Shown one piece after another: positions 8,386 to 17,044 of a DNA stretch of 64,000 nucleotides. Both the position numbers and the translations under genes were made by a program. The stretch's first letter is position 1; every line of letters starts with the position of its first letter. Source of the stretch: Nocardioides sp. (lineage in GTDB: Bacteria; Actinomycetota; Actinomycetes; Propionibacteriales; Nocardioidaceae); NCBI RefSeq assembly GCF_030019515.1, contig NZ_JASEEQ010000005.1, positions 211,810 to 275,809 of the forward strand, written 5' to 3'. Under the pieces are notes generated by a model. It did not search any database, was not told the DNA's origin, and was given only the letters and a program-made list of their open reading frames with translations.

Positions 8386-9049
8386 GGCCCTCGCCGCCGG
8401 CCGGTGCGTCGTGGCCGAGCTCGGCGTTCGTCGCCGTCTCGATCTCCAGGACGTACTTCTCGAACATCAGCTCGGCCTCCGCGCGCTCGCGTGCCGTCTC
8501 GACGCTCGGGTTCGCCCGCTCGGCCTCGCGGGCCTCCAGGACGCTCTCGAACCGCTCGGTGAGCTCGACGCGCAGGTCGCGCTTGAGGACCGTGAGCACT
8601 TGGTCCCTGGTGCCCTCCTCCAGGGACGCCTCCGCGGCGGCCAGCGCGGGGCTGATCTCGACGTCGTCCTTGAGGCCGGTGTACGACGCGCCCTCGCCGA
8701 CGCGGTGCAACCGGACGGCGGTCTCGACGAAGTACTGATCGGCGAGCTTCTGGACCTCCGGGCCGCTGTCGCGGATGGCGACGGTCTGGTTGAACGCCGC
8801 GGTGAGCTCCTGCTCCTGGTCCGCCTTCACGTACGGCAGGACCAGGTCGACGTTGCCCTCCGCCAGGGCGTCTCGGGCCGCGGTCGCGACCGGGCCCTGG
8901 GCCGAGTCGCAGTGGGCCGAGGCCGGCGCGGCCGAGCCGAGCATCAGCGGGACCGCGAGCGCCGTCGCGGCCAGCAGGGCCACGACGGCCCGGCCGATGC
9001 GGGACTTGAGGACGGCGCGGGCGAGGAACTTCTTGCTTGCAGCAACCAT
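8381..9049 (-). CDS. DUF6448-family secreted protein
   Basis: A 222-residue protein with a Sec signal (basic start, hydrophobic core, cleavage after APASA) and then HCDSAQGPVATAARDALAEGNVDLVLPYV, which matches the start of the DUF6448 family as I know it. The mature part is helical and charged, ending in a His/Gly tail. The ATG follows AAGGAG with good spacing. Function is unknown; the conserved His-Cys after the signal could bind a metal. The upstream region holds a TGACC-N2-GGTCA palindrome and an 11-bp direct-repeat array, so it is probably under specific transcriptional control. Confidence 0.85.
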   Translation of the reverse strand: MVAASKKFLARAVLKSRIGRAVVALLAATALAVPLMLGSAAPASAHCDSAQGPVATAARDALAEGNVDLVLPYVKADQEQELTAAFNQTVAIRDSGPEVQKLADQYFVETAVRLHRVGEGASYTGLKDDVEISPALAAAEASLEEGTRDQVLTVLKRDLRVELTERFESVLEAREAERANPSVETARERAEAELMFEKYVLEIETATNAELGHDAPAGGEGH

Positions 9050-9109
9050 GGGGTCACTCCTTCTCGTTGGGGTGGCCCGAGTGTCGAAGCAGCCCGCCCA
9101 CCCCCAACA

Positions 9110-9121
9110 TGACCTGGGTCA
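9110..9121. promoter_or_regulatory. Palindrome TGACC-N2-GGTCA upstream of the DUF6448 gene
   Basis: A 12-bp symmetric site 61-72 bp upstream of the minus-strand start codon. It is a plausible dimeric-repressor operator; no regulator can be assigned. Confidence 0.35.
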
Positions 9122-9147
9122 AGTAACCGCGGACCACGGGGGATCAC

Positions 9148-9178
9148 CTCAGGATCGGCTCAGGATTCCCTCAGGATC
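9148..9178. promoter_or_regulatory. Three direct repeats of CTCAGGAT at an 11-bp period
   Basis: CTCAGGATC at 9148, CTCAGGATT at 9159 and CTCAGGATC at 9170 are spaced exactly 11 bp. Response regulators of the OmpR/PhoB class bind head-to-tail on 11-bp direct repeats, so this is a candidate site for such a regulator acting on the DUF6448 gene. Confidence 0.4.
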
Positions 9179-9191
9179 GAGCCGGCCCGGA

Positions 9192-9240
9192 CCCGATCGC
9201 CACACCCGATCACCACACCCGATCGCTGGGCCCGATCGCC
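9192..9240. repeat. Four tandem copies of a 13-bp unit (CCCGATCRCCACA)
   Basis: CCCGATC begins at 9192, 9205, 9218 and 9231, a constant 13-bp step; the last copy ends at the edge of the RNase D gene. It looks like a simple tandem duplication in non-coding sequence. Confidence 0.7.
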
Positions 9241-9246
9241 GCCCGG

Positions 9247-10554
9247 TCAGCTCCCGGTCGGGGGCTCCTGCTCCGCGACGAGGATCGCGTCGACCAGGAT
9301 CGGACCGGTCAGCTCGACCTGCCATTCGCGGGCCCCGAGGGCGCGCAGCTGGTCGGCGACGGCGGGAGCGAGCGTCGCGGCGTCGCGCGAGCGTGGCGGC
9401 GTCCACAGGGTCCGGCGCAGGTAGTCGGGCGTGAGCAGGTTCTCGACCGGGAGGTGGTGCTGCTCGGCGAGGGCGGCCATCGCGTCGCGGGCCAGGGCCA
9501 GGCGACGGGCAGCGACCGGGTCCTTCTCGGCCCAGGCGCGGGGGAGCGGGGGGCCGTCGCCACGTGGTGATCGGGCCGGCAGCTCGGACTCGGGCAGCTC
9601 GGCAGCCTCGCGGAGCGCGGCGACCCACCGGTTGGCGTAGCGCTCGGCGCCACGGCCGTGGAACCCCTTGGTGGCCAGCAGCGTGGCCCGGTCGGTCGGC
9701 ATCGCCTGTGCGGCCGCGACGATGGCGGAGTCGGGCAGGACCCGTCCGGGGGTGACGTCGCGGTGCTCCGCTATCTCGTCGCGGGTCTCCCACAGCGCTC
9801 GGACCGCGGCCAGTGCGCGTCGCCCGCGGACCCGGTGCAGGCCCGAGGTGCGGCGCCACGCGTCGACCCGCTCGGCCTGGACGAAGCTGCGTAGGGCGTC
9901 GAACTCCTGCCGCGCCCACTCGGCCTTCCCGGTGGCCTCGAGCTCAGCGGCCAGCACGGCGCGCAGCTCCGCCAGCACCTCGACGTCCAGGGCGGCGTAC
10001 TCCAACCAGGGCTCCGGCAGCGGCCGCGTCGACCAGTCGACCGCCGAGTGCTCCTTGGCGAGGCGGGACCCGAGCAGCGTCTCGACCAGGGTCGCCAGGC
10101 CGACCCGGGGGTAGCCCAGCAGCCGGCCGGCGAGCTCGGTGTCGAACAGCCGGGAGGGCAGCAGGCCGACCTCGGCCAGGCAGGGCAGGTCCTGGGTGGC
10201 GGCGTGCAGGATCCACTCGGTGCCCTCGAGCGCGTCCTGGAGCTGGGGCAGGATCACGAACGGGATCGGGTCGACGAGGAACGTGCCCGCCCCCTCGCGG
10301 CGCAGCTGGATCAGATAGGCGCGCGAGGAGTAGCGGTAGCCGGAGGCGCGCTCGGCGTCGACCGCGACCGGGCCGGAGCCTGCCGCGATCCGCTCGCACA
10401 CCGCCGCCAGGCCGGCCTCGGTGTCCACGACGCGGGGGAGGGTCTCGCGCAGGGCCAGCAGCGGCCGCTCGGGCTCGGGCGCGGCCTCGGGCGCTGGTTC
10501 CGGGGCGGCGTCGGGGCTGGCGTCGGGGCTGGCGTCGGTGGGGTCAGAGGCCAT
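9247..10554 (-). CDS. rnd: Ribonuclease D
   Basis: A 435-residue 3'-5' exoribonuclease of the DEDD family. Exo I is VAVDAERASG (D66, E68), Exo II is HAATQDLPCLAEVG, and Exo III is YAALDVEVL with the Tyr-x3-Asp pattern. An HRDC domain follows in the C-terminal half (HRDVTPGRVLPDSAIVAAA). The N-terminus carries a low-complexity Asp/Ala/Pro/Glu segment from a short tandem duplication near 10500-10550. In bacteria RNase D trims tRNA and other small RNA 3' ends. It lies one base after the DUF3000 gene on the same strand, so the two form one unit. Confidence 0.93.
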   Translation of the reverse strand: MASDPTDASPDASPDAAPEPAPEAAPEPERPLLALRETLPRVVDTEAGLAAVCERIAAGSGPVAVDAERASGYRYSSRAYLIQLRREGAGTFLVDPIPFVILPQLQDALEGTEWILHAATQDLPCLAEVGLLPSRLFDTELAGRLLGYPRVGLATLVETLLGSRLAKEHSAVDWSTRPLPEPWLEYAALDVEVLAELRAVLAAELEATGKAEWARQEFDALRSFVQAERVDAWRRTSGLHRVRGRRALAAVRALWETRDEIAEHRDVTPGRVLPDSAIVAAAQAMPTDRATLLATKGFHGRGAERYANRWVAALREAAELPESELPARSPRGDGPPLPRAWAEKDPVAARRLALARDAMAALAEQHHLPVENLLTPDYLRRTLWTPPRSRDAATLAPAVADQLRALGAREWQVELTGPILVDAILVAEQEPPTGS

Positions 10555-10555
10555 G

Positions 10556-11185
10556 TCAGCGTCCCGAGCCCCGCTGCCCGCGGCGGCTCGGCATCACGGT
10601 CACCCCCTCGGGCACCGGCGGCAGTCCGGCCGCGGTGCACAGCAGCTCGCCCCAGGCCTCCACGTGCGGCGCCAGGTCGAGCGGCGCCAGGTCGTCGGGG
10701 ACGAGAGGGGTCCACGAGGCCCGGATCTCGATCTGGGCCGTGCCGCCCTCCTCGGCCATTCCGCCGAAGCTCTCGGTCGCGACCCGGGTGACCGTGCCGG
10801 AGGCCGCGGCGTACGACGCGCCGTGCGCCTCCAGCGCCTCGGTCAGCCAGGACCAGCCCACCGCGGCGAGCATCGGGTCGGTGATCAGCTCGAGGTCGAT
10901 CTCGGCGCGGGCGTAGGCGACGCACCGGAAGGTGCCCTCCCAGGCGTCGTTGCCGGCGGGGTCGTGGAGCAGGATGATCCGGCCGGTGCCGATGTCGGTG
11001 TCGTCGACGGTGACGTCGGCGCTCAGGGCCGAGGCGTACGGCGCGATCCGCTGCGGGGCCGGCATCTCCTCGCAGAAGATCTCGGGGCGCAGCCGCGCGG
11101 CGTGCATGGTCGCCACCGCGTCCCGGAACTCCGGGGGTGCCGCACCCGCACCCGTGCTCGGGTGCGTCTCCTGACCGACGACCAT
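10556..11185 (-). CDS. DUF3000 domain-containing protein
   Basis: A 209-residue actinobacterial protein of the DUF3000 family, with characteristic text such as AGNDAWEGTFRCVAYARAEID and VGWSWLTEALE. There is no signal or membrane segment. A longer frame runs to 11440 but is only the antisense of hemE. The ATG at 11185 is preferred because a TACTGT box ends 6 nt before it on the minus strand. It heads a two-gene unit with RNase D and is divergent from hemE, an arrangement I know from other actinobacteria. Function is not established. Confidence 0.9.
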   Translation of the reverse strand: MVVGQETHPSTGAGAAPPEFRDAVATMHAARLRPEIFCEEMPAPQRIAPYASALSADVTVDDTDIGTGRIILLHDPAGNDAWEGTFRCVAYARAEIDLELITDPMLAAVGWSWLTEALEAHGASYAAASGTVTRVATESFGGMAEEGGTAQIEIRASWTPLVPDDLAPLDLAPHVEAWGELLCTAAGLPPVPEGVTVMPSRRGQRGSGR

Positions 11186-11255
11186 GAGTTCACAGTAGGT
11201 CGATCCTCCGATCCCGATGTGCGAACACGCCGGGTGACCTGCGAGGCTTCGCCCC

Positions 11256-12299
11256 GTGACCCCCGATCCGCGACTCGCCGACAGCGCCTTCCTGAAGGCG
11301 GCCCGCGGCGAGCCGGTACCGCACACGCCGGTGTGGTTCATGCGCCAGGCGGGCCGCTCGCTACCGGAGTATCTCGCCGTCCGCGAGGGCATCGGGATGC
11401 TCGAGTCCTGCATGGATCCGGGTCTGGTGACGGAGATCACCCTGCAGCCGGTGCGGCGCTACGGCGTGGACGCGGCGATCTTCTTCTCCGACATCGTGCT
11501 GCCCCTCAAGGCGGTCGGCCTCGACCTCGACATCAAGCCCGGTGTCGGGCCGGTCGTCGCCGACCCGGTCCGCACGCTCGCCGACGTCGAGGCGATCCCG
11601 GACCTGACCCCCGAGCACGTCCCGTTCGTCACCGAGGCGGTCCGCGGCCTGGTCGCCGAGCTCGGTGGCACCCCGCTCATCGGCTTCGCGGGTGCGCCGT
11701 TCACGGTCGCGTCATACCTCGTCGAGGGCGGGCCGTCCAAGGAGCACGCGCGGACCAAGGCGATGATGTTCGGTGCTCCCGACGTCTGGGACGCGCTGCT
11801 GCGCAAGATCGCCGGCATCTCCGCCGCCTACCTCGAGGTCCAGGTCGCCGCCGGCGCCTCGGCCGTCCAGCTCTTCGACTCCTGGGCCGGCGCCCTGACC
11901 CCGGCCGACTACCGGGCGTTCGTGATGCCGCACTCCGCGCGCGTCCTCGAGCGCGCCGGCGCGCTGGGCGTGCCGCGCATCCACTTCGGCGTCGGTACGG
12001 CGAACCTGCTCGGCCTGATGGGCGAGGCGGGTGCCGATGTGGTCGGCGTCGACTGGCGCACCCCGCTCGCCGACGCGATCCCGCTGGTGGGCGACCGTGT
12101 CGTGCAGGGCAACCTCGACCCGACGCTCGTCTTCGCCCCCACCGAGGTGATGACTGCCCGCGCGGCCGAGATCATCGAGGCCGGCCGGTCCGCGCGCGGC
12201 CACATCTTCAACCTCGGCCACGGGGTCATCCCCTCGACCGACCCCGACCAGCTCCAGCGGCTCACCGAGTTCGTCCAGGGTTTCGAGACGTCTCGCTGA
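11256..12299 (+). CDS. hemE: Uroporphyrinogen decarboxylase
   Basis: HemE converts uroporphyrinogen III to coproporphyrinogen III in heme synthesis. The 347 residues include both family signatures: PVWFMRQAGRSLPEY (from residue 25) with the substrate-binding arginines, and GFAGAPFTVASYLVEGG in the middle. The C-terminal NLGHGVIPSTDPDQL is also typical. The GTG start follows a GAGGCT box (11243-11248) by 7 nt, consistent with a leaderless mRNA. hemY and hemQ lie just downstream, so the window holds three steps of the coproporphyrin-dependent heme route; ferrochelatase is not here. Confidence 0.96.
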   Translation: MTPDPRLADSAFLKAARGEPVPHTPVWFMRQAGRSLPEYLAVREGIGMLESCMDPGLVTEITLQPVRRYGVDAAIFFSDIVLPLKAVGLDLDIKPGVGPVVADPVRTLADVEAIPDLTPEHVPFVTEAVRGLVAELGGTPLIGFAGAPFTVASYLVEGGPSKEHARTKAMMFGAPDVWDALLRKIAGISAAYLEVQVAAGASAVQLFDSWAGALTPADYRAFVMPHSARVLERAGALGVPRIHFGVGTANLLGLMGEAGADVVGVDWRTPLADAIPLVGDRVVQGNLDPTLVFAPTEVMTARAAEIIEAGRSARGHIFNLGHGVIPSTDPDQLQRLTEFVQGFETSR

Positions 12300-12321
12300 G
12301 CCCCGCGCTGTCGCGCATGCC

Positions 12322-12392
12322 TCAGCCGAGACTCCTCAACCTCCTCGGCTGACGCCCGCCCCTCGCAGGCTCGGTCCGAGCTGCCTCGGACC
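12322..12392. terminator. Two hairpins between convergent hemE and DUF4349 genes
   Basis: TCAGCCGAG (12322-12330) pairs with CTCGGCTGA (12344-12352), and GGTCCGAG (12373-12380) pairs with CTCGGACC (12385-12392) around a CTGC loop. Together they fill the gap between the two 3' ends and probably act as a bidirectional terminator. Confidence 0.55.
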
Positions 12393-13354
12393 TACCCCTC
12401 CGAGGGCTCGGGGTCGGGGTGCGGGTGGCGGCGCCGGGCGGCGCGGACCAGCAGCAGCGTCGGGACGCCGAGCACCACGATCACCACGAGCCAGGGCAGC
12501 AGGGCGCCGAGGACGGTGGCCAGCGCGACGGCGAAGGTCTTCAGGCCGCCCCAGCCCGCCGAGAGGCCCGCGAGGAAGCCGGTGTCGTCCTCCTTCTTCG
12601 GCGCCGCTTTCTTGGCCGGGATCTCGTCGATGCTGACCACGATCGTCGAGAGGGTGGTCTGGCCGTGCAGGTAGGCCGCCTGCCGCTCGAGTGAGTCCAG
12701 GTCCGCCTGGCGCCGCGAGAGCTGGGCCTCGATCGCCATGATGTCGCGGATGCTCTGCGCCCGGTCGAAGAGCGTGGTGATCCGCGCGATGCTGCGCCGC
12801 TGGACCCGCAGCCGGGTCTCGGTGTCGATGAGCTTGGTGGTGACGTCGTCCGAGCTGGTGTTCGCCGACTCCAGCTCGGCACCCTCGATGTCCTTGAGCT
12901 CGGCCATCGCGTCGTCGAAGGCCGCGGCCGGGATGCGCAGCACCATCCGCGTGTACGCCGGCGCGCCGTCGTCGTCGGTCGTGGTCTTCTCCTCGGTCAC
13001 CTTGCCGGCGTGCTTGTCCACCACCCGCTGCACCTCGAACTGGGACTTGCCGACGTCGTCGGCCCGCAGCGACACGTTGCCCTTCTTGATCAGCGCCTGC
13101 TGCGGATCGGTCGGGCTCGGCTTGTCCACGACCGACAGGAGCGAGTCGGTCCTGCCGGCGCCATAGGCCTCGGAGGTGGTCACGCCGTCGGCGGCGGAGT
13201 CGCGCTCGGCCGGGGCCCCGGCGGCCACCGGGCTGTTGGCGCCGCCGGCGGCGGAGCTGGCGGTGTCCTCGGCACCCCCGCCGGAGCAGCCGGTGAGGGC
13301 GACCGCGAGGACGACGAGTGCGGGGACCAGGGTGCGGACCGGGGTGAGCCTCAT
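12392..13354 (-). CDS. DUF4349 domain-containing lipoprotein
   Basis: A 320-residue protein beginning MRLTPVRTLVPALVVLAVAL and then LTGC, a lipobox. A Ser/Ala/Gly linker leads to the DUF4349 domain (KKGNVSLRADDVGKSQFEVQRVV), a long coiled-coil containing DLDSLERQAAYLHGQ, and one C-terminal transmembrane helix (LGALLPWLVVIVVLGVPTLLLV) with a basic tail. So it is anchored at both ends with the coiled coil outside the cell. Frames extending further upstream are antisense to hemY. Its role is unknown. Confidence 0.9.
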   Translation of the reverse strand: MRLTPVRTLVPALVVLAVALTGCSGGGAEDTASSAAGGANSPVAAGAPAERDSAADGVTTSEAYGAGRTDSLLSVVDKPSPTDPQQALIKKGNVSLRADDVGKSQFEVQRVVDKHAGKVTEEKTTTDDDGAPAYTRMVLRIPAAAFDDAMAELKDIEGAELESANTSSDDVTTKLIDTETRLRVQRRSIARITTLFDRAQSIRDIMAIEAQLSRRQADLDSLERQAAYLHGQTTLSTIVVSIDEIPAKKAAPKKEDDTGFLAGLSAGWGGLKTFAVALATVLGALLPWLVVIVVLGVPTLLLVRAARRRHPHPDPEPSEG

Positions 13355-13415
13355 ACCGCCTGGGACGGCCGACCCGGCCGATCGGTTCCGGCCCGAGCTC
13401 TGGGAGACTCGCGGG

Positions 13416-14786
13416 GTGAGCAGGGTCGTCGTCATCGGCGCCGGGGTCGCCGGGCTGACCGCGGCGCGCGACCTCACCGAGGCCGGCCACGAGGTGGTCG
13501 TCCTGGAGTCCTCGCCCCGGGTCGGCGGCAAGCTCCGCCGCGAGCAGGTCGCCGGCGTCACGGTCGACGTGGGCGCCGAGGCGATGCTCGACCGTCGCCC
13601 GGAGGGCACCAGCCTGGCCGCGCGGCTCGGGTTACCGATCGAGCACCCGACCGTCGCCGCGTCCCGGATCTGGACCCGCGGGCGGCTGCGGCCGCTACCG
13701 CGCTCGCTGATGGGCATCCCCCTGGACCTGCCCCAGCTCGAGCAGTCCGGCGTGCTCTCCGCCGCCGGCCTGGCCCGGGTGCGCGCCGAGCCGACGCTGT
13801 GGCCCGAGCGCTTCGACGGCGACGTCTCGGTCGGCGACCTGGTCGACCGCCGGTTCGGGCCCGAGGTCACCGACCGGCTGGTCGAGCCGCTGCTCGGCGG
13901 GGTGTACGCCGGACACGCGCGGCTGATCTCGGCGCGCGCGTCGGTGCCGCAGCTGCTCGACTACGCCTCCCGCGGCTCGGTCCTCGAGCAGGCCGCGGCG
14001 ATCCCGACGACCTACGACCGGCCGGTGTTCGCCGGGATCCCGGGCGGGATGGGCCGGCTGGTCGAGACCCTCGCCGACACAGTCGCGCGTGGCGGCACGG
14101 TCCACACCGGCGCGACGGTCCGCGAGCTCGCCCGCACCACCACCGGCTTCACCCTCACCATCGGCCCGACCACCGCGCCCGAGCCGGTCGAGGCGGAGGC
14201 GGTCGTGCTGGCCGTGCCCCCTGCGCCGGCCGCCCGGCTGCTGGCCGGCGTCGCCCCGGCCGCCGCCACCGAGCTGGCGGCCGTGGAGTCGGCATCGATG
14301 GTCGTGGTGACGTTCGCGTTCCGCGGCAGCGACGTACCCGACCTCGCGGCGACGGACTCCTCGGGCTTCCTCGTCCCGCCGGTGGACGGGCGCCGGATCA
14401 AGGCCGCGACGTTCTCGTTCGCGAAGTGGGGCTGGGTCCGGGCCGCCGGCGACGGGCTGCTCCTGCTGCGCACCTCGCTCGGCCGGCACCGCGAGGAGAC
14501 GGCGCTCCAGGCCACCGACGAGGAGCTCGTGGCCTGGTCGCTCGCCGACCTCATCGCCGCCGTCGGCCCCCTCCCCGCGCCGGTCGACACCCACGTGCAG
14601 CGCTGGGGCGGTGGCCTGCCGCAGTACGCCGTCGGCCACCTCGACCGGGTCGTCCGGATCCGCGCCGCGGTCGCTGCCGTGCCCGGCCTCGCCGTCTGCG
14701 GCGCGGCGTACGACGGCGTGGGCATCCCGGCGGTCATCGGCTCCGCCCACCGCGCCGCCACGGAGGTGCTCGCCCTGCACTCGTGA
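13416..14786 (+). CDS. hemY: Coproporphyrinogen III oxidase / protoporphyrinogen oxidase, HemY type
   Basis: An FAD enzyme of 456 residues. The N-terminal dinucleotide motif VVVIGAGVAGLTAARDL is followed by the second FAD segment VVVLESSPRVGGKL, and FAD also contacts the C-terminal AYDGVGIPAVIGSAHRAA. In actinobacteria this family (also called CgoX) oxidises coproporphyrinogen III to coproporphyrin III. GTG 13416 is chosen over an earlier in-frame start at 13176 because the protein must begin near the FAD motif and because GAGACT (13404-13409) sits 6 nt upstream. It precedes hemQ on the same strand. Confidence 0.93.
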   Translation: MSRVVVIGAGVAGLTAARDLTEAGHEVVVLESSPRVGGKLRREQVAGVTVDVGAEAMLDRRPEGTSLAARLGLPIEHPTVAASRIWTRGRLRPLPRSLMGIPLDLPQLEQSGVLSAAGLARVRAEPTLWPERFDGDVSVGDLVDRRFGPEVTDRLVEPLLGGVYAGHARLISARASVPQLLDYASRGSVLEQAAAIPTTYDRPVFAGIPGGMGRLVETLADTVARGGTVHTGATVRELARTTTGFTLTIGPTTAPEPVEAEAVVLAVPPAPAARLLAGVAPAAATELAAVESASMVVVTFAFRGSDVPDLAATDSSGFLVPPVDGRRIKAATFSFAKWGWVRAAGDGLLLLRTSLGRHREETALQATDEELVAWSLADLIAAVGPLPAPVDTHVQRWGGGLPQYAVGHLDRVVRIRAAVAAVPGLAVCGAAYDGVGIPAVIGSAHRAATEVLALHS

Positions 14787-14936
14787 GGGGTGCCGTCGCG
14801 GTGTGCCCGTGAGGTGTGCCCCGTTGCCCCTGACGGCCGGGGCACCGGGCCCGCGAGCCTCGGGGCGGGGCCGAGGCGATCATCGAGGCGGGGAGGCCGG
14901 CTGCGGCCGCGCTTGAGGGCGGGGGACAATGGGCCC

Positions 14937-15650
14937 ATGAGCGCCAAGTCGAAGAGGGCCCGCGAGATCAACGACGCCATCCGCTACACGATGTGGTCGG
15001 TGTTCCGGGTCGCCGACCCGCTCGGTCCGCCGGACTCCGGGGCCGACCGGGCCGCGGAGGGCGCCGAGGTCGAGCGGCTCTTCACCGAGCTCGAGGCCGG
15101 GGACGTCGTGGTGCGCGGCGTGTACGACGTCGCGGGGCTGCGCGCCGACGCGGAGCTGATGATCTGGTGGCACGCCGAGACCTCCGAGGCGCTGCAGGAC
15201 GCCTACGAGCGGCTCCGCCACACCGCGCTCGGCCGGCGGCTCGAGCCGGTGTGGTCCCAGCTGGCGCTGCACCGGCCGGCGGAGTTCAACAAGAGCCACG
15301 TGCCCGCGTTCCTCGACGAGGAGGAGCCGCCCCGCCGGCACGTCTGCGTCTACCCGTTCGTGCGCTCCTACGAGTGGTACCTCCTCGAGGACTCCGAGCG
15401 CCGGCACATGCTCGCCGAGCACGGCAAGATGGCCCGCGACTACCCCGACGTGCGCGCCAACACGGTCTCCAGCTTCGCGCTCGGCGACTACGAGTGGATG
15501 CTGGCCTTCGAGGCCGACGAGCTGCACCGGATCGTGGACCTGATGCGGCACCTGCGCGCGGCGACCGCGCGCCGGCACGTCCGCGAGGAGGTCCCGTTCT
15601 ACACCGGCGCCCGGACGCCGATCACCGAGCTGGTCCAGCGGCTGCCCTGA
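14937..15650 (+). CDS. hemQ: Coproheme decarboxylase (chlorite dismutase family)
   Basis: HemQ (ChdC) converts coproheme to heme b, the last step of the coproporphyrin route. The 237 residues show the family segments [45 protein letters not shown] and [14 protein letters not shown]. In this family a tyrosine near the coproheme (in the RSYEWY region) is the redox residue; I infer that by position. The ATG is supported by a GACAAT box (14925-14930) ending 6 nt upstream. The 150 bp between hemY and this start show nothing else. Confidence 0.95.
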   Translation: MSAKSKRAREINDAIRYTMWSVFRVADPLGPPDSGADRAAEGAEVERLFTELEAGDVVVRGVYDVAGLRADAELMIWWHAETSEALQDAYERLRHTALGRRLEPVWSQLALHRPAEFNKSHVPAFLDEEEPPRRHVCVYPFVRSYEWYLLEDSERRHMLAEHGKMARDYPDVRANTVSSFALGDYEWMLAFEADELHRIVDLMRHLRAATARRHVREEVPFYTGARTPITELVQRLP

Positions 15651-15724
15651 CCCGCGTCCGGCGCCCCCGTCGGCAACCGGACCAGACCACGGAACCGGCT
15701 CCGGCCGGGACCCGTCGTACCGCC

Positions 15725-16360
15725 ATGAGGACCCTGCTCGCCGCGGTCGCCCTGCTGCTCGCCGCGCCGCTCCTCGCGGCGTGCGGCGAGGAGGGCGACA
15801 CCACGGCCACCGACCCGGGCAGCGACCCGGGCAGCTCCCGCCCGGCCCAGATGCCGACCGAGATCCCGGCCGCCCGGGGCACCGTGCACACCCGCGGCCT
15901 GGCCACCGTGATGGACAAGGCCGGCCCCGAGCTGTGCCTCGGTGCGGTCGCCGAGTCCTGGCCGCCGCAGTGCGGCGGCCCCCCGATCGAGGGCTGGGAC
16001 TGGGCCGACCACCACGGCGTGTTCGAGCGCCAGCAGCGGATCCGGTGGGGCCAGTTCCTGGTCACCGGCACCTGGGACGGCAGCACCTTCGGCTACCAGG
16101 ATGCCGTCCCGGCCGCGCTCTACGACGCGATGCCGACCGAGGAGGTCCACCTCCCGGCGCCCGCCGTCGAGCACCCCCCGGCCGAGCTGGAGGACATCGC
16201 CGGCGTGGTCGGCGCCCTCCCCGGCGCCCAGGGCGCGTACACCGACGCCGGGCACGTCCTCGTCGACGTGGTCTACGACGACGGGTCGCTGCAGGCCTGG
16301 GTCGACGACACCTACGGCAAGGACGTCGTCATCGTGCGCCCCGCCCTGATCGACGGGTGA
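15725..16360 (+). CDS. Hypothetical lipoprotein (211 aa)
   Basis: The N-terminus MRTLLAAVALLLAAPLLAAC is a clear lipoprotein signal with lipobox LAAC. After a short Thr/Asp/Ser linker comes a compact domain with several Trp residues (ESWPPQCGGPPIEGWDWADHHG) and two cysteines (ELCLGAV and PPQCGG) that could pair. I do not recognise the family. It follows hemQ by 74 bp on the same strand but nothing shows a role in heme synthesis. A strong hairpin follows at 16381. Confidence 0.85.
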   Translation: MRTLLAAVALLLAAPLLAACGEEGDTTATDPGSDPGSSRPAQMPTEIPAARGTVHTRGLATVMDKAGPELCLGAVAESWPPQCGGPPIEGWDWADHHGVFERQQRIRWGQFLVTGTWDGSTFGYQDAVPAALYDAMPTEEVHLPAPAVEHPPAELEDIAGVVGALPGAQGAYTDAGHVLVDVVYDDGSLQAWVDDTYGKDVVIVRPALIDG

Positions 16361-16380
16361 GGCGCGGCTGCCGCCTTGAT

Positions 16381-16444
16381 CGTCGAGAGACGTGAACTGG
16401 CTGTCCTTGAACGATCCAAGACAGCCAGTTCATGTATCTCGACG
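16381..16444. terminator. Long AT-richer hairpin between convergent genes
   Basis: The arms 16381-16405 and 16420-16444 match at 23 of 25 positions; the core GAACTGGCTGTC / GACAGCCAGTTC is perfect. The loop is about 14 nt. It lies between the convergent lipoprotein and msrB genes and probably terminates both. It is longer and less GC-rich than the other terminators in the window. Confidence 0.65.
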
Positions 16445-16462
16445 GTCTCCGCGCCGGCGGAG

Positions 16463-16867
16463 TCAGCCCTGGTCGGAGGGCTCCAGGGTCAGGCTGATCG
16501 AGTTGATGCAGTAGCGGTCACCGGTGGGGGTGCCGTAGCCGTCGGGGAAGACGTGCCCGAGGTGGGAGCCGCAGTTCGAGCAGCGGACCTCGACCCGCTT
16601 CATGCCGTGGGAGGTGTCCTCGAGGTACTCGATCGTGTCGCTGATCGGCTGGTAGAACGACGGCCAGCCGCAGCCGGAGTGGAACTTGGTGTCCGACTCG
16701 AACAGCTTGGCCTGGCAGGCCTTGCAGCGGTACACGCCGGTGGTCTCGGTCTCGTTGTACTCCCCGGTGAAGGCCCGCTCGGTCGCGGCTTCGCGGAGTA
16801 CGGCGTACTCCTCCGGCGAGAGCTCCGAGCGCCACTCCTCGTCGGTCTTCTTGACCTCGTACGTCAT
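16463..16867 (-). CDS. msrB: Peptide-methionine (R)-S-oxide reductase
   Basis: MsrB reduces methionine-R-sulfoxide in proteins. The 134 residues contain both zinc CxxC pairs (YRCKACQAKLF and VRCSNCGSHLGHVF), the FHSGCGWPSF block and the catalytic cysteine in RYCINSISL, so all key residues are present. There is no signal peptide, so it is cytoplasmic. A TACGGT box on the minus strand (16874-16879) ends 6 nt before the ATG, consistent with a leaderless mRNA. It is a single gene. Confidence 0.96.
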   Translation of the reverse strand: MTYEVKKTDEEWRSELSPEEYAVLREAATERAFTGEYNETETTGVYRCKACQAKLFESDTKFHSGCGWPSFYQPISDTIEYLEDTSHGMKRVEVRCSNCGSHLGHVFPDGYGTPTGDRYCINSISLTLEPSDQG

Positions 16868-17032
16868 GGTCCCACCGTAGTGCTCGCGACAAGCGGCACC
16901 GACCGGTCGGGTGCGTGGCGGCGGTCGGGTCCTCGTCGGTGGTGGGTCTCGACACGACGGTCGCGAGCTCGTCCCGCGCTCGCGCGCCTGCAGAGAGCCA
17001 GGTCACCCCTGCGGGTCGTTGACTCACTCGGA

Positions 17033-17044
17033 GAACAATTGTTC
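17033..17044. promoter_or_regulatory. Perfect palindrome GAACAATTGTTC, probable operator of the desaturase operon
   Basis: The 12-bp palindrome lies between a TTGACT -35 (17019-17024) and a TTCACT candidate -10 (17042-17047) and ends 10 bp before the reductase ATG. A dimeric repressor bound here would block the promoter. TetR-type regulators control acyl-CoA desaturase/reductase pairs in other bacteria, and half-sites of the GTTCACT kind are known for that class. Which regulator acts here is not visible. Confidence 0.55.

Noticed and set aside
10421..12352. 643-codon plus-strand frame covering hemE
   Set aside because: hemE in another frame has both family signatures; this frame only has low-complexity sequence.
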